Of a DNA stretch of 64,000 nt, positions 17,046 to 27,594 are shown one piece after another. The stretch covers positions 1,240,001 through 1,304,000 of the forward strand of contig NZ_VCNH01000008.1 in the NCBI RefSeq assembly GCF_024355225.1, written 5' to 3'. How positions within the stretch are numbered: the first letter of the stretch is position 1; each line of letters opens with the position of its first letter. A program made the position numbers and the translations under genes. This stretch comes from Roseovarius sp. M141. Its GTDB lineage: Bacteria; Pseudomonadota; Alphaproteobacteria; Rhodobacterales; Rhodobacteraceae. The notes under the pieces are model-generated. The model was not told the origin of the DNA, ran no database searches, and worked only from the letters and a program-made list of their open reading frames with translations.

Positions 17046-17723
17046 GTGATCGATCTGGAAAATGTGGCCTATTCCTACGGGGGCGGCGAGTTGCTCAGCG
17101 ATATTTCGCTGCAGCTGTCGCCGGGGTCGTTTCATTTCCTGACCGGGCCGTCTGGCGCGGGCAAGACAACGTTGCTGAAGCTGCTATACGGTGCGCTGGT
17201 GCCCACCGCCGGACATGTGCGGGTGTTCGATGCCGATATGCGCGCGCTGACCCGCGATGACATCGCGCTGGTGCGGCGGCGGGTCGGGGTCGTACATCAG
17301 GATTGCCAGTTTCTGAACCATCTTACCGTGGCCGAAAACATCGCCCTGCCGCTGTTGGTGTCGGACCGTGACATGCTGGTCGAGGATGCGAACCTGCGCG
17401 AGCTGATCGGATGGGTCGGCCTGACGCAGCGCGCGAATGCCCGCCCACCCGAGCTGTCGGGCGGCGAGCGGCAGCGCGCCGCACTTGCGCGCGCGATCAT
17501 CATGTCGCCCGATGTGATCCTGGCGGATGAACCTACCGGCAATGTCGATTGGGAAATGTCACAGCGCCTGATGCGCCTCTTGTTCGAACTGAACCGCATG
17601 GGCAAGACGGTCGTGATCGCCACCCACGATCTGGCCCTGATCCGCGCGGCCAAAACTCAGGTTCAGGCCCGCGTGCTGCGTATTTCCAACCGGCGGCTAC
17701 AATTGGCGGGGGTAGATCTGTGA
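17046..17723 (+). CDS. ftsE: Cell division ATP-binding protein FtsE
   Basis: ABC-type ATPase that, with FtsX, activates peptidoglycan hydrolases at the division septum. 225 residues. Walker A GPSGAGKTT (about 36-44), Q-loop VVHQDCQFL, signature LSGGERQRAA, Walker B VILADEPTGN and H-loop ATHDL are all present. The stop overlaps the ftsX start (GTGA), the standard ftsEX operon. Confidence 0.93.
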   Translation: MIDLENVAYSYGGGELLSDISLQLSPGSFHFLTGPSGAGKTTLLKLLYGALVPTAGHVRVFDADMRALTRDDIALVRRRVGVVHQDCQFLNHLTVAENIALPLLVSDRDMLVEDANLRELIGWVGLTQRANARPPELSGGERQRAALARAIIMSPDVILADEPTGNVDWEMSQRLMRLLFELNRMGKTVVIATHDLALIRAAKTQVQARVLRISNRRLQLAGVDL

Positions 17724-18625
17724 AGCTGGATCTGGACCCGTTGCGCAGCTTTCTGGCCGGGAATCCCGGCGCTGATCGTGTGGTGCCGCCGACGGGATTC
17801 ACCGCATGGCTTACCCTGTTCGCGGCCGGCGCGATGGCGTTTCTGGCGGTCTTTGCACTGGCGTTATCGCTGGCGACCGGACGGCTGGCCGATCGCTGGG
17901 GAGACGCGCTGGCGCGCAGCTCGACCTTGCGGATATCGGCGCCCGAGGGGCAGATGGTCGCGCAGACCGAGGCGGCGCTGAAGGTGCTGCAAACGACGCC
18001 CGGCATCACCACCGCCCGCGCGCTGGACGGCGATGAGCAGCGCGCATTGCTGGAGCCGTGGTTCGGCCCCGACCTGCCGATTGACAGCCTGCCGATCCCC
18101 CAACTGATCGAGATTATCGAGAGCGGCGATGGCTACGATTCTGCCGGGCTGCGCCTGCGCCTCGCTGCCGAGGTGCCCGGCGCGGTGCTGGATGATCACA
18201 CCCGCTGGCGCGAACCACTGGTGCGCGCAGCCTCGCGCCTGCGCCTGCTGGGCTGGCTGTCGCTGCTGCTGATTGCCGGCACGGTGGCGGCCATGATCAC
18301 GCTGGCAGCCAATGCGTCGCTGGCGGCCAATGCGCAGGTTATCGGCGTGCTGCGCCTTGTCGGTGCGCGCGATGACTATATCGCGCAGGCCTTTGTGCGG
18401 CGGTTCACCCTGCGCGGTCTGAGCGGCGCGGCGGTGGGCATGGTGCTGGGCTGCCTCGCCGTTCTGCTGCTGCCAAGCACCGAGGTGGGGGGCGGCTTTT
18501 TGACCGGGCTGGGCTTTCACGGCTGGCACTGGATCCTGCCGCTGATGATCCCGCTGCTGTCAGGCGGCGTCGCCTATTTCGCCACGCGCGCGGCGGCGCA
18601 GCGCACCTTGGGGAACATGCCATGA
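17720..18625 (+). CDS. ftsX: Cell division permease-like protein FtsX
   Basis: 301-residue membrane partner of FtsE. Four membrane helices: about 30-52, 180-200, 226-246 and 270-290. A periplasmic loop of about 125 residues between the first two would contact a hydrolase activator. The start is GTG at 17720, sharing bases with the ftsE stop. The open frame continues far upstream inside ftsE, but that is a shadow. The stop overlaps plsC by four bases. Confidence 0.92.
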   Translation: MKLDLDPLRSFLAGNPGADRVVPPTGFTAWLTLFAAGAMAFLAVFALALSLATGRLADRWGDALARSSTLRISAPEGQMVAQTEAALKVLQTTPGITTARALDGDEQRALLEPWFGPDLPIDSLPIPQLIEIIESGDGYDSAGLRLRLAAEVPGAVLDDHTRWREPLVRAASRLRLLGWLSLLLIAGTVAAMITLAANASLAANAQVIGVLRLVGARDDYIAQAFVRRFTLRGLSGAAVGMVLGCLAVLLLPSTEVGGGFLTGLGFHGWHWILPLMIPLLSGGVAYFATRAAAQRTLGNMP

Positions 18626-19350
18626 AGATGGCAGTTCAATGGGTCCGGTCGCTGTTGTTCATCGTGCAGATGTATCTGGCGATGGCGGTGATGGGCATCG
18701 TGTTCCTGCCCTTTGCACTGTTCAGCGCCAAGGCTGCGCGCGCCGCAAGCAAGGTGTTCTGCGCATGGGTCCGGTGGAGCGCGGCCTGGATGGTGGGGCT
18801 GCGTACTGAAATCCGCGGCACGCCGCCTGTGGGCGCGGTGATGATCGCGGCCAAGCATCAATCGTTTCTCGACATCATCCTGATCTTTGGCGCTGTTCCG
18901 GCGGGCAAGTTCATCATGAAGCGCGAGCTGCTGTGGACGCCCGTTCTGGGCCAATACGCCCTGCGCATGGGCTGTATCCCCGTCGATCGGGGCAAGAGGG
19001 GCGCAGCGATCAAAAAGATGGTGGGCGATGTCGCGCGCGGTGCGCAGCATCCCGGCCAGCTGATCATCTATCCGCAAGGCACCCGCGTGGCGCCGGGCGT
19101 AGAGGCGCCGTACAAGATAGGCACCGGGGCGATCTATGCGGCGCTGGGGCAGGATTGCGTGCCGGTGGCAACTAATGTCGGTGTTTTCTGGCCGCGCCAC
19201 AGTATTCTGCGCAAACCCGGTCTGGCGGTGGTCGAATTCCTGCCCGTCATCGAGTCCGGCCTGAGACGGGCCGAGTTCATGGCCCGGATGGAGCGCGATG
19301 TCGAGCGCGCGTCAGATGCGCTGATGCAGGAGGCCGGGTTTCCGCAATGA
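18622..19350 (+). CDS. plsC: 1-acyl-sn-glycerol-3-phosphate acyltransferase
   Basis: Makes phosphatidic acid from lysophosphatidic acid at the inner membrane. 242 residues with an N-terminal hydrophobic segment (about 10-32), the HX4D catalytic motif HQSFLD (about residue 77), the substrate-binding IPVDRGKRG and YPQGTRVAPG, and VPVATNVG. The ATG overlaps the ftsX stop, so it is the third gene of the ftsEX transcript, linking phospholipid supply to division proteins. Confidence 0.93.
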   Translation: MKMAVQWVRSLLFIVQMYLAMAVMGIVFLPFALFSAKAARAASKVFCAWVRWSAAWMVGLRTEIRGTPPVGAVMIAAKHQSFLDIILIFGAVPAGKFIMKRELLWTPVLGQYALRMGCIPVDRGKRGAAIKKMVGDVARGAQHPGQLIIYPQGTRVAPGVEAPYKIGTGAIYAALGQDCVPVATNVGVFWPRHSILRKPGLAVVEFLPVIESGLRRAEFMARMERDVERASDALMQEAGFPQ

Positions 19351-19433
19351 CGGGATATGTCGGGGGGCTCGCGATTGATGCGGTAAAATATGACGCCGAG
19401 CTGGCGATCCGCAAACAACATCCGAATTGGTAG
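19347..19433 (+). CDS. Possible 28-codon ORF overlapping the plsC stop
   Basis: An ATG sharing bases with the plsC stop (ATGA) opens a 28-residue frame, MTGYVGGLAIDAVKYDAELA followed by IRKQHPNW. It ends four bases before the terminator hairpin. It resembles nothing I know. The overlap suggests translational coupling, but such short frames arise by chance. Confidence 0.2.
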   Translation: MTGYVGGLAIDAVKYDAELAIRKQHPNW

Positions 19434-19436
19434 CCG

Positions 19437-19464
19437 CCTGCCGGGCAGCGCGCCGCCCGGCAGG
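19437..19464. terminator. Convergent terminator between plsC and lpdA
   Basis: A perfect ten-base stem CCTGCCGGGC (19437-19446) / GCCCGGCAGG (19455-19464) with an eight-base loop lies between convergent genes. The T tract is poor on both sides, so it may act as a bidirectional barrier rather than a textbook terminator. Confidence 0.5.
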
Positions 19465-19478
19465 GATATTGTGCGTCC

Positions 19479-20867
19479 TCAGGCGTGAATGGCCCCGTCG
19501 CCGCAGGCAAGCGCCGCCTCGCGCACGGCCTCGGAGTAGGTCGGATGCGCGTGGCAGGTCAGCGCCAGATCCTGCGCAGACGCGCCGAATTCCATCGCGA
19601 CGCAGACCTCGTGAATCAGATCACCCGCTGAGGGGCCAATGATATGGCAGCCCAGAATACGGTCGGTTTCCTTGTCGGCGAGGATTTTCACAAAACCATC
19701 GGCGGCGAAATTCGCCTTGGCGCGGCCATTGCCCATGAAGCTGAACTTGCCCACCTTGTAGTTCCGCCCGGCCTCTTTCAGGGCGTCCTCGGTCGCGCCG
19801 ACGCTCGCCACTTCGGGGTGGGTATAGATCACGCCGGGGATAACGCCGTAATTGACATGCCCATGCTTGCCCGCCAGAACCTCGGCGCAGGCCATGCCCT
19901 CGTCCTCGGCCTTGTGGGCCAGCATGGGGCCGTCGATGGCGTCGCCGATGGCGTAGATGCCCTTGACGTTGGTTTGCCAGTGGTCGTCCGTCTTGATCTG
20001 GCCGCGATCAGAGATCTCGACACCCAGATCGGTTAGCCCCAGCCCATCGGTATAGGGGCTGCGGCCGGTTGCGAGAAGGACGATCTCGGCCTCGATCTCG
20101 GCCTCGGTTTCCTTTTTGCGCAGGATGTATTTCACCGTCGCCTTGCCATTCTTGACTTCGCAGGACTGCACGGCGGCGCCCATCACGAATTTCAGGCCCT
20201 GCTTTTTCAGGATTCGCTGGAAGGTCTTTTGCACCTCGGCGTCCATGCCCGGTGTGATTGCGTCAAGATATTCGACAACCGTCACTTCAGCGCCGAGCCG
20301 GGCATAGACGCTGCCCATTTCCAGCCCGATGACGCCTGCGCCGATCACGACCATTCTCTTGGGGATTTTGCCCAATGTCAGCGCGCCGGTCGAGGACACG
20401 ACGGTTTCCTCGTCCACCTCGACGCCCTTGAGGTCGGACGGAACGGACCCCGATGCGATGATGATGTTTTTCGCTTCATGCGTGTCGTCGCCGACCTGTA
20501 CCTTGCCTGCTTCGGGGATGGAGGCCCAACCCTTGATCCAGTCTATCTTGTTTTTCTTGAACAGGAATTCGATCCCCTTGGTGTTGGTGTCGATCGTGTC
20601 CTGCTTGTAGGCCTGCATCTGTTTCCAGTCGACCGAAGGCGACTTGCCCTTGAGGCCCATCGCGGCAAAGTTATGCTCGGCCTCGTGCAGCATATGCGAG
20701 GCATGCAACAGCGCCTTGGACGGGATGCAGCCGACATTCAGGCAGGTGCCGCCCAGCGTCTCGCGCCCTTCGACGCAGGCGGTTTTCAGGCCCAGCTGCG
20801 CGCAGCGGATGGCGGCGACATACCCGCCGGGGCCGGAGCCGATAATGATGACATCATAACTGGCCAT
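19479..20867 (-). CDS. lpdA: Dihydrolipoyl dehydrogenase (E3)
   Basis: Reoxidises the lipoyl groups of the 2-oxoglutarate dehydrogenase complex with NAD. 462 residues: FAD site [19 protein letters not shown], redox disulfide [16 protein letters not shown] site [19 protein letters not shown], and the C-terminal dimerisation domain with the catalytic HAHPTYSE. It is last in the odhA-odhB-...-lpdA order; two other genes lie between odhB and lpdA, with 120 bp of spacer before it. Confidence 0.97.
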   Translation of the reverse strand: MASYDVIIIGSGPGGYVAAIRCAQLGLKTACVEGRETLGGTCLNVGCIPSKALLHASHMLHEAEHNFAAMGLKGKSPSVDWKQMQAYKQDTIDTNTKGIEFLFKKNKIDWIKGWASIPEAGKVQVGDDTHEAKNIIIASGSVPSDLKGVEVDEETVVSSTGALTLGKIPKRMVVIGAGVIGLEMGSVYARLGAEVTVVEYLDAITPGMDAEVQKTFQRILKKQGLKFVMGAAVQSCEVKNGKATVKYILRKKETEAEIEAEIVLLATGRSPYTDGLGLTDLGVEISDRGQIKTDDHWQTNVKGIYAIGDAIDGPMLAHKAEDEGMACAEVLAGKHGHVNYGVIPGVIYTHPEVASVGATEDALKEAGRNYKVGKFSFMGNGRAKANFAADGFVKILADKETDRILGCHIIGPSAGDLIHEVCVAMEFGASAQDLALTCHAHPTYSEAVREAALACGDGAIHA

Positions 20868-20963
20868 TGGTGTGTTTCCTTTGGGTCAGGTGCGGTTGGG
20901 GCCAAGCAGACAGGGAAATGCCCGGAGCGTCAACCGGAGTGGTATTTGCATGTGTCCCGATGT

Positions 20964-20991
20964 GAGTATTTTTGGAACATTGAAAGGTCAG
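20964..20991 (+). repeat. First copy of a 28-bp intergenic element (MAPEG 3' end)
   Basis: Begins GAGTATTTTTGGAACATTG and ends GGTCAG, with 26 of 28 positions identical to 34025-34052. It overlaps the last codons of the MAPEG gene, on the opposite strand. Looser relatives occur at 12081 (GGGTATTTTTCCCAAGAAAA) and 48491 (GGGATATTTTCGGCAAGAAG). Confidence 0.65.
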
Positions 20992-21398
20992 AAGAGGGCC
21001 GCCAGCAGCATGAGCGTGGTGGCGCCGAAACCGACGGCCCAGATGAGGGAACGCCATGGTGTGAGGCCGAAATAATAGGCCGGGACATAGGCGATGCGCG
21101 CGGCGAGGTAGATGTATGCACATGCGGCGGTGAGCGCGGTGGATTGGCCCGAGATCGTGACGACGGTGCAGGCGATGGTGAAGAGGATCAGGCCCTCAAA
21201 GTGGTTGCTCAGGGCGCGGGCAAGGCGGGCGGTGCCATGGCTGAGTTGGGATTCTATCGGGCCGCCGATCTGGTCCGGGTCGCGGGCTGACATCGTCTTG
21301 GCCGGGCCGAGTTCGAGATTGGCGGGGATCGCCATGAGGGCGAATTGGACCACTTGGAGGAGGGCGGCGAGGGTGAGGGCGATGAGTTCGGGGGTCAT
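20988..21398 (-). CDS. MAPEG-family membrane protein
   Basis: 136 residues with four hydrophobic segments: ELIALTLAALLQVVQFALMA, HFEGLILFTIACTVVTIS, ALTAACAYIYLAARIAYVP and SLIWAVGFGATTLMLLAALF. RLARALSNHFEGL and AYIYLAARIAYVPAYYFG fit the MAPEG pattern (glutathione/eicosanoid-type membrane enzymes). The ATG at 21398 overlaps the stop of the upstream gene (ATGA). Its 3' end overlaps a repeated intergenic element (20964-20991). Substrate unknown; bacterial relatives are often annotated only by family. Confidence 0.85.
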   Translation of the reverse strand: MTPELIALTLAALLQVVQFALMAIPANLELGPAKTMSARDPDQIGGPIESQLSHGTARLARALSNHFEGLILFTIACTVVTISGQSTALTAACAYIYLAARIAYVPAYYFGLTPWRSLIWAVGFGATTLMLLAALF

Positions 21399-22000
21399 GG
21401 TTTTTTGGCATCCTCTGCGTCTAATTCGAACATTTCGTCGATGCGCTTCAACGAAATTTGCACAGAGCGCTTTATCCACTCCCCAATAAGAAGGCCCACC
21501 GCCGCGCCAAGGATTTGAGTCGAAAGATTTGAAAATTTTATAGAAGGTTCAGTGCTGATTTTAGTAGCTCCGAACGAAGACGAAAAACTGTAGATGAGGT
21601 GTAATGCTGAAACTGAGAAACAGAAGAAAACTAGTCCTCGAATACCCTTCGCCAGCTCAGCCTGCGCCTGAGTGTCTCGATACACTTCGATCAAGAGTGA
21701 ATTCTGCGACGAACCTACATGTTTTGCTCGCTCAAGGTTTTTGACTTCACCCACGATTTCAGAGTCAAAGAAGATTTGCCCGAATGGAACGATTAAGGTA
21801 CCCAGCAAGGAGCTGCCTAAGAAAAAAGCTATCAGACCCATTGCGAAAGGTGCGGTCACTTGATCGATCTCGACACTCACCCGATCAAAATTCAAAAACG
21901 GAAGCGCACCCATAAATCCAAGAAAGTATAGGGCCAAGGCTCCAATCAAAAAACGGTTGAAATCTCTGGACCAGCTTCTTGATGCCTCAAGGAGGAACAT
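21395..22000 (-). CDS. Unknown four-helix membrane protein, foreign base composition
   Basis: 201 residues that I do not recognise. Likely membrane helices are at about 17-38, 50-73, 118-138 and 155-173. A charged region between helices 2 and 3 (EVKNLERAKHVG, YRDTQAQAELAKG) and a charged tail (KRIDEMFELDAEDAKKP) are probably cytoplasmic. The coding sequence is visibly AT-richer than odhB and lpdA beside it and uses A/T-ending codons freely, which suggests recent transfer. It nonetheless starts four bases after the odhB stop and shares ATGA with the MAPEG start, so it is embedded in the operon without a promoter of its own that I can see. Confidence 0.75.
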   Translation of the reverse strand: MFLLEASRSWSRDFNRFLIGALALYFLGFMGALPFLNFDRVSVEIDQVTAPFAMGLIAFFLGSSLLGTLIVPFGQIFFDSEIVGEVKNLERAKHVGSSQNSLLIEVYRDTQAQAELAKGIRGLVFFCFSVSALHLIYSFSSSFGATKISTEPSIKFSNLSTQILGAAVGLLIGEWIKRSVQISLKRIDEMFELDAEDAKKP

Positions 22001-22004
22001 TTCT

Positions 22005-23546
<1,542 letters not shown>

Positions 23547-23549
23547 GGC

Positions 23550-26510
23550 TTAGTTTCCTTTGATCGTCAGCGCGTCGTCAATCAGCGCTTTTTGTTGTGC
23601 TTTGTGCTGGCTGGCAAGACCGGTGGCGGGTGATGCCGCAGCGGCGCGGCCCGCGTATTCGGGGCGCTTTTGTCGGGCGTTGATGCGGGTCAGGACCCAT
23701 TCGATGTTCGGTTCGATGAACGACCAGGCGCCCTGGTTTTTCGGCTCTTCCTGGCACCAGACCATCTCGGCCTGCTTGAATCGCTCCAGTTCCTTGACCG
23801 ACGATTGCGCAGGGAAGGGATAGAATTGCTCGTACCGCATGAGATAGACGTCATTGATGCCACGCTTGTCGCGTTCCTCCAGCAGATCAAAGTAGACCTT
23901 GCCCGAGCACATGACCACGCGCTTGATCTGATCATCCGCGACCAGTTCAGTATCGGAACTCCCGTATTGCGCGTCATCCCATAGCACCCTGTGAAAGCTG
24001 GATCCAATGGTGAAATCCTCGGCCTTGGACACGGCCAGCTTGTGGCGCAGGAGCGATTTCGGCGTCATCAGGATCAGCGGTTTGCGGTAGGTCCGGTGCA
24101 GCTGGCGGCGCAGAATGTGGAAATAGTTCGCCGGGGTCGTGCAGTTGGCGATGATCCAGTTGTCCTGCCCGCACATGGTCAGGAACCGCTCCAGCCGTGC
24201 GGATGAGTGTTCCGGCCCTTGCCCCTCGTAGCCATGCGGCAGAAGGCAGACAAGGCCGGACATGCGCAGCCACTTGCTTTCGCCCGAGGAGATGAACTGA
24301 TCGAACATGATCTGCGCGCCGTTGGCGAAATCGCCGAACTGCGCCTCCCACAGGGTCAGCGCGTTGGGTTCGGACAGCGTATAGCCATATTCGAACCCCA
24401 GCACCGCATATTCGGACAGCATCGAATCGATGACCTCGTAGCGGGCCTGCCCTTCGCGGATGTTGTTGAGGGGGTAATACCGTTCCTCGTCGTCTTGATT
24501 GATGAGGGCGGAGTGTCGCTGGCTGAACGTGCCGCGCGCGCTGTCCTGACCAGACAGGCGCACCGGGAAGCCCTCGGTCAGAAGCGAGCCGAAGGCCAGC
24601 GCCTCGCCCGTGGCCCAGTCAAAGCCGGTGCCGGTTTCGAACATCTTCGCCTTGGCGTCCAGAATACGCTGCACCGTCTTGTGGATCGGAAAGCCGTCCG
24701 GCGCGCGACATAGCGCCGTGCCGATCTGTTGGAACGTTTCTTCCCTGATGGCGGTCTGGCCGCGCTGGTAATCCTCCAGCTTGCGGTCCAAATGCGCCCA
24801 TTTGCCGTCCAGCCAATCGGCTTTGTTTGGCTTGTAGTTGGTTCCGGCCTCGAATTCATCGGCAAGGTAGGACTGAAAGGCCTGCTTCATATCCTCGATC
24901 TCGCCCTCGGGGATAAGCCCGTCCTTGACCAGACGTTCGGTGTATAGGGTCAGGGTGGTTTTTTGCTGCTTGATCTTCTTGTACATCACCGGGTTGGTGA
25001 ACATGGGCTCGTCGCCCTCGTTATGACCGAAGCGGCGATAGCAGATGATGTCCAGCACCACATCCTTGTGGAATTTCTGGCGGTACTCCGTCGCCACGCG
25101 GGCGGCGTGCACCACGGCCTCGGGATCGTCGCCGTTGACGTGGAAGATCGGCGCCTCGACCATCAGCGCGATGTCGGTGGGGTAGGGGCTGGAGCGGCTG
25201 AAATGCGGCGCGGTGGTAAAACCGATCTGGTTGTTCACCACGATGTGCATCGTGCCGCCCGTCTTGTGCCCTTTCAGACCCGACAGGCCAAAGCATTCGG
25301 CAACCACACCCTGACCGGCAAAGGCCGCATCGCCGTGCAGCAGGATCGGCAACACCTTGGTGCGGTCGGCGTCGTTGGACTGGTCCTGCTTGGCGCGGAC
25401 CTTGCCCAGAACGACGGGGTTCACCGCCTCCAGATGGCTGGGGTTCGCGGTCAGCGACAGATGGACCTCGTTGCCGTCAAATTCGCGGTCGGAACTGGCG
25501 CCGAGGTGATATTTCACGTCGCCCGAGCCGTCCACGTCCTCGGGCTTGAAACTGCCGCCCTGAAATTCGTTGAAGATGGCGCGATAGGGCTTGCCCATCA
25601 CGTTGGCCAGCACCGACAGGCGGCCCCGGTGGGGCATGCCGATGACGATTTCCTCAACACCCAGAGAGCCGCCCCGCTTGATGATCTGCTCCATCGCCGG
25701 GATCAGCGATTCGCCACCATCTAGGCCAAAGCGTTTGGTGCCCATGTATTTGACGTGCAGGTATTTCTCAAAGCCTTCGGCCTCGACCATCTTGTTCAGG
25801 ATCGCCTTGCGGCCTTCGCGGGTGAAGGTGATTTCCTTGTCATACCCCTCGATCCGTTCCTTCAGCCAGCCGGCCTGCTCTGGGTCCGAGATATGCATGT
25901 ATTGCAGTGCAAACGTGCCGCAATAGGTGCGCATGACGATGGCCAGAATCTCGCGGATGGTGGCGATTTGCAGGCCCAGCACATTGTCGATGAAGATCGG
26001 GCGCTTCATGTCATCGCTGGTAAAGCCGTAGCTTTTCGGGTCCAGCTCGGGGCGGAAGGGCTGCTCGCGCAGGCCCAGCGGGTCGAGATCGGCGATCAGA
26101 TGGCCGCGGATTCGATAGGCGCGGATCAGCATCAGCGCGCGGACCGAATCCAGCACAGCGCGCTGGATCGCCTCGTCTTTGACCTCGATCCCCTTTTCAC
26201 GCGCCTTTTCGGTCAGCTTCTTGCCGACTTCCGCTGCCTCCGGCTCGGTCGGGTATTGGCCCGTCAGCGCGGCGGTCAGATCGTCCTGCGGCATGGGCGG
26301 CCAATCGGCGCGCGCCCATGACGGGCCTGCGGCCTCGGCTGTGACGTCGGCGCCATCGTCGCCCATCTGGTCAAAAAACGTCTGCCACGCCTCGTCGACT
26401 GCGTTCGGATCGTTCGCATAGCGCGCATACAGCTGTTCCAGATATTCCGCATTGTGCCCCTGCATGAAGCTGGAGGCGTGGAACTGGTCATTCGTGGATT
26501 GGTCGGTCAT
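23550..26510 (-). CDS. odhA: 2-Oxoglutarate dehydrogenase E1
   Basis: Thiamine-diphosphate-dependent decarboxylase of 986 residues, normal length. Near the N-terminus SFMQGHNAEYLEQLYARYANDP matches the E1 peptide that docks onto the complex. The ThDP motif is GDAAFAGQGVVAE...NNQIGFTT, and MPHRGRLSVLANVMGKP and RRFGHNEGDEP are conserved segments. It follows sucD by 126 bp that contain two RNA hairpins. Confidence 0.97.
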   Translation of the reverse strand: MTDQSTNDQFHASSFMQGHNAEYLEQLYARYANDPNAVDEAWQTFFDQMGDDGADVTAEAAGPSWARADWPPMPQDDLTAALTGQYPTEPEAAEVGKKLTEKAREKGIEVKDEAIQRAVLDSVRALMLIRAYRIRGHLIADLDPLGLREQPFRPELDPKSYGFTSDDMKRPIFIDNVLGLQIATIREILAIVMRTYCGTFALQYMHISDPEQAGWLKERIEGYDKEITFTREGRKAILNKMVEAEGFEKYLHVKYMGTKRFGLDGGESLIPAMEQIIKRGGSLGVEEIVIGMPHRGRLSVLANVMGKPYRAIFNEFQGGSFKPEDVDGSGDVKYHLGASSDREFDGNEVHLSLTANPSHLEAVNPVVLGKVRAKQDQSNDADRTKVLPILLHGDAAFAGQGVVAECFGLSGLKGHKTGGTMHIVVNNQIGFTTAPHFSRSSPYPTDIALMVEAPIFHVNGDDPEAVVHAARVATEYRQKFHKDVVLDIICYRRFGHNEGDEPMFTNPVMYKKIKQQKTTLTLYTERLVKDGLIPEGEIEDMKQAFQSYLADEFEAGTNYKPNKADWLDGKWAHLDRKLEDYQRGQTAIREETFQQIGTALCRAPDGFPIHKTVQRILDAKAKMFETGTGFDWATGEALAFGSLLTEGFPVRLSGQDSARGTFSQRHSALINQDDEERYYPLNNIREGQARYEVIDSMLSEYAVLGFEYGYTLSEPNALTLWEAQFGDFANGAQIMFDQFISSGESKWLRMSGLVCLLPHGYEGQGPEHSSARLERFLTMCGQDNWIIANCTTPANYFHILRRQLHRTYRKPLILMTPKSLLRHKLAVSKAEDFTIGSSFHRVLWDDAQYGSSDTELVADDQIKRVVMCSGKVYFDLLEERDKRGINDVYLMRYEQFYPFPAQSSVKELERFKQAEMVWCQEEPKNQGAWSFIEPNIEWVLTRINARQKRPEYAGRAAAASPATGLASQHKAQQKALIDDALTIKGN

Positions 26511-26550
26511 TGGATTACCTCAGGCGAAGTGGGGCAAGATACTGAAACGC

Positions 26551-26604
26551 GGGCCAAGGTCGGCGGCTGTCGGCCTTGGCCCGGTAGGGACGGGCTGTCG
26601 CCCG
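26551..26604 (-). other. Two RNA hairpins between sucD and odhA
   Basis: GGGCCAAGG (26551-26559) pairs with CCTTGGCCC (26574-26582), a perfect nine-base stem. CGGGC (26591-26595) pairs with GCCCG (26600-26604) around TGTC. Neither is followed by a T run. They may shield or process the polycistronic mRNA so that subunits are made in different amounts. Confidence 0.45.
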
Positions 26605-26636
26605 CCCAGGGGATATGCGCGGGGGGCCGCAATGTT

Positions 26637-27518
26637 TTACCCAATCGCCTCAAGCACGGCCTCGCCCAGACCTGCCGGGCTTTCGGCGACGACGATGCCG
26701 GCGCTGCGCATCGCCTCGATCTTGTCATCCGCGCCGCCCTTGCCACCGGCGACGATGGCGCCCGCGTGGCCCATGCGGCGGCCCGGAGGGGCGGTGCGCC
26801 CGGCGATGAAGCCTGCGGTCGGCTTCCAGCGGCCCGCCTTCTTCTCGTCGGCGAGGAACTGAGCGGCCTCTTCCTCGGCGCTGCCGCCGATTTCGCCGAT
26901 CATGATGATCGACTGCGTTTCGTCATCGGCCAGGAACCATTCCAGCACGTCGATATGTTCGGTCCCCTTGATCGGGTCGCCGCCGATGCCGACGCAGGTG
27001 GACTGGCCAAGGCCGACGTCCGACGTCTGCTTGACCGCCTCGTAGGTCAATGTGCCCGAGCGGCTGACGACACCGCAGGATCCGCGCTGGTGAATGTGGC
27101 CGGGCATGATGCCGATCTTGCAGGCATCCGGGGTGATGACGCCGGGACAGTTCGGCCCGATCAGCGTGGATTTCGACCCTTGCAGCGCGCGCTGCACGCG
27201 CATCATGTCCAGCACCGGGATACCCTCGGTGATGCACACGATCAGCTCCATCTCGGCGTCGATCGCCTCGAGGATTGAATCGGCGGCAAAGGGGGGCGGG
27301 ACATAGATCACCGACGCATTCGCCTGCGTCTCGTGCCGCGCCTCATGCACCGAGTTGTAGACCGGCAGGTCCAGATGCGTCTGCCCGCCCTTGCCGGGGG
27401 TCACGCCGCCGACCATTTTCGTGCCGTAGGCGATGGCCTGTTCGGTGTGGAACGTTCCCTGCGAGCCGGTGAGGCCTTGGCAGATGACGCGGGTGTTTTC
27501 GTCTACGAGGATTGCCAT
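26637..27518 (-). CDS. sucD: Succinate-CoA ligase, alpha subunit
   Basis: With SucC, converts succinyl-CoA to succinate with formation of ATP or GTP. 293 residues. The N-terminal CoA-binding fold has [14 protein letters not shown]; phospho-histidine lies in the loop near [22 protein letters not shown] and SRSGTLTYE are family segments. AAGGAG precedes the ATG at 27518. It lies 76 bp after sucC; a GC hairpin sits in that gap. Confidence 0.97.
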   Translation of the reverse strand: MAILVDENTRVICQGLTGSQGTFHTEQAIAYGTKMVGGVTPGKGGQTHLDLPVYNSVHEARHETQANASVIYVPPPFAADSILEAIDAEMELIVCITEGIPVLDMMRVQRALQGSKSTLIGPNCPGVITPDACKIGIMPGHIHQRGSCGVVSRSGTLTYEAVKQTSDVGLGQSTCVGIGGDPIKGTEHIDVLEWFLADDETQSIIMIGEIGGSAEEEAAQFLADEKKAGRWKPTAGFIAGRTAPPGRRMGHAGAIVAGGKGGADDKIEAMRSAGIVVAESPAGLGEAVLEAIG

Positions 27519-27536
27519 TGGTGGCTCCTTCTTCGG

Positions 27537-27554
27537 GGCAGGCTTGGGCCTGCC
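27537..27554 (-). other. RNA hairpin between sucC and sucD
   Basis: GGCAGGC (27537-27543) pairs perfectly with GCCTGCC (27548-27554) around TTGG in the 76-bp gap just before the sucD ribosome binding site. No T run. Similar in kind to the pair between sucD and odhA. Confidence 0.4.
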
Positions 27555-27594
27555 ATGTATCATTTGGGCATGCGGACCGCAGCCCGCCCTGAAT

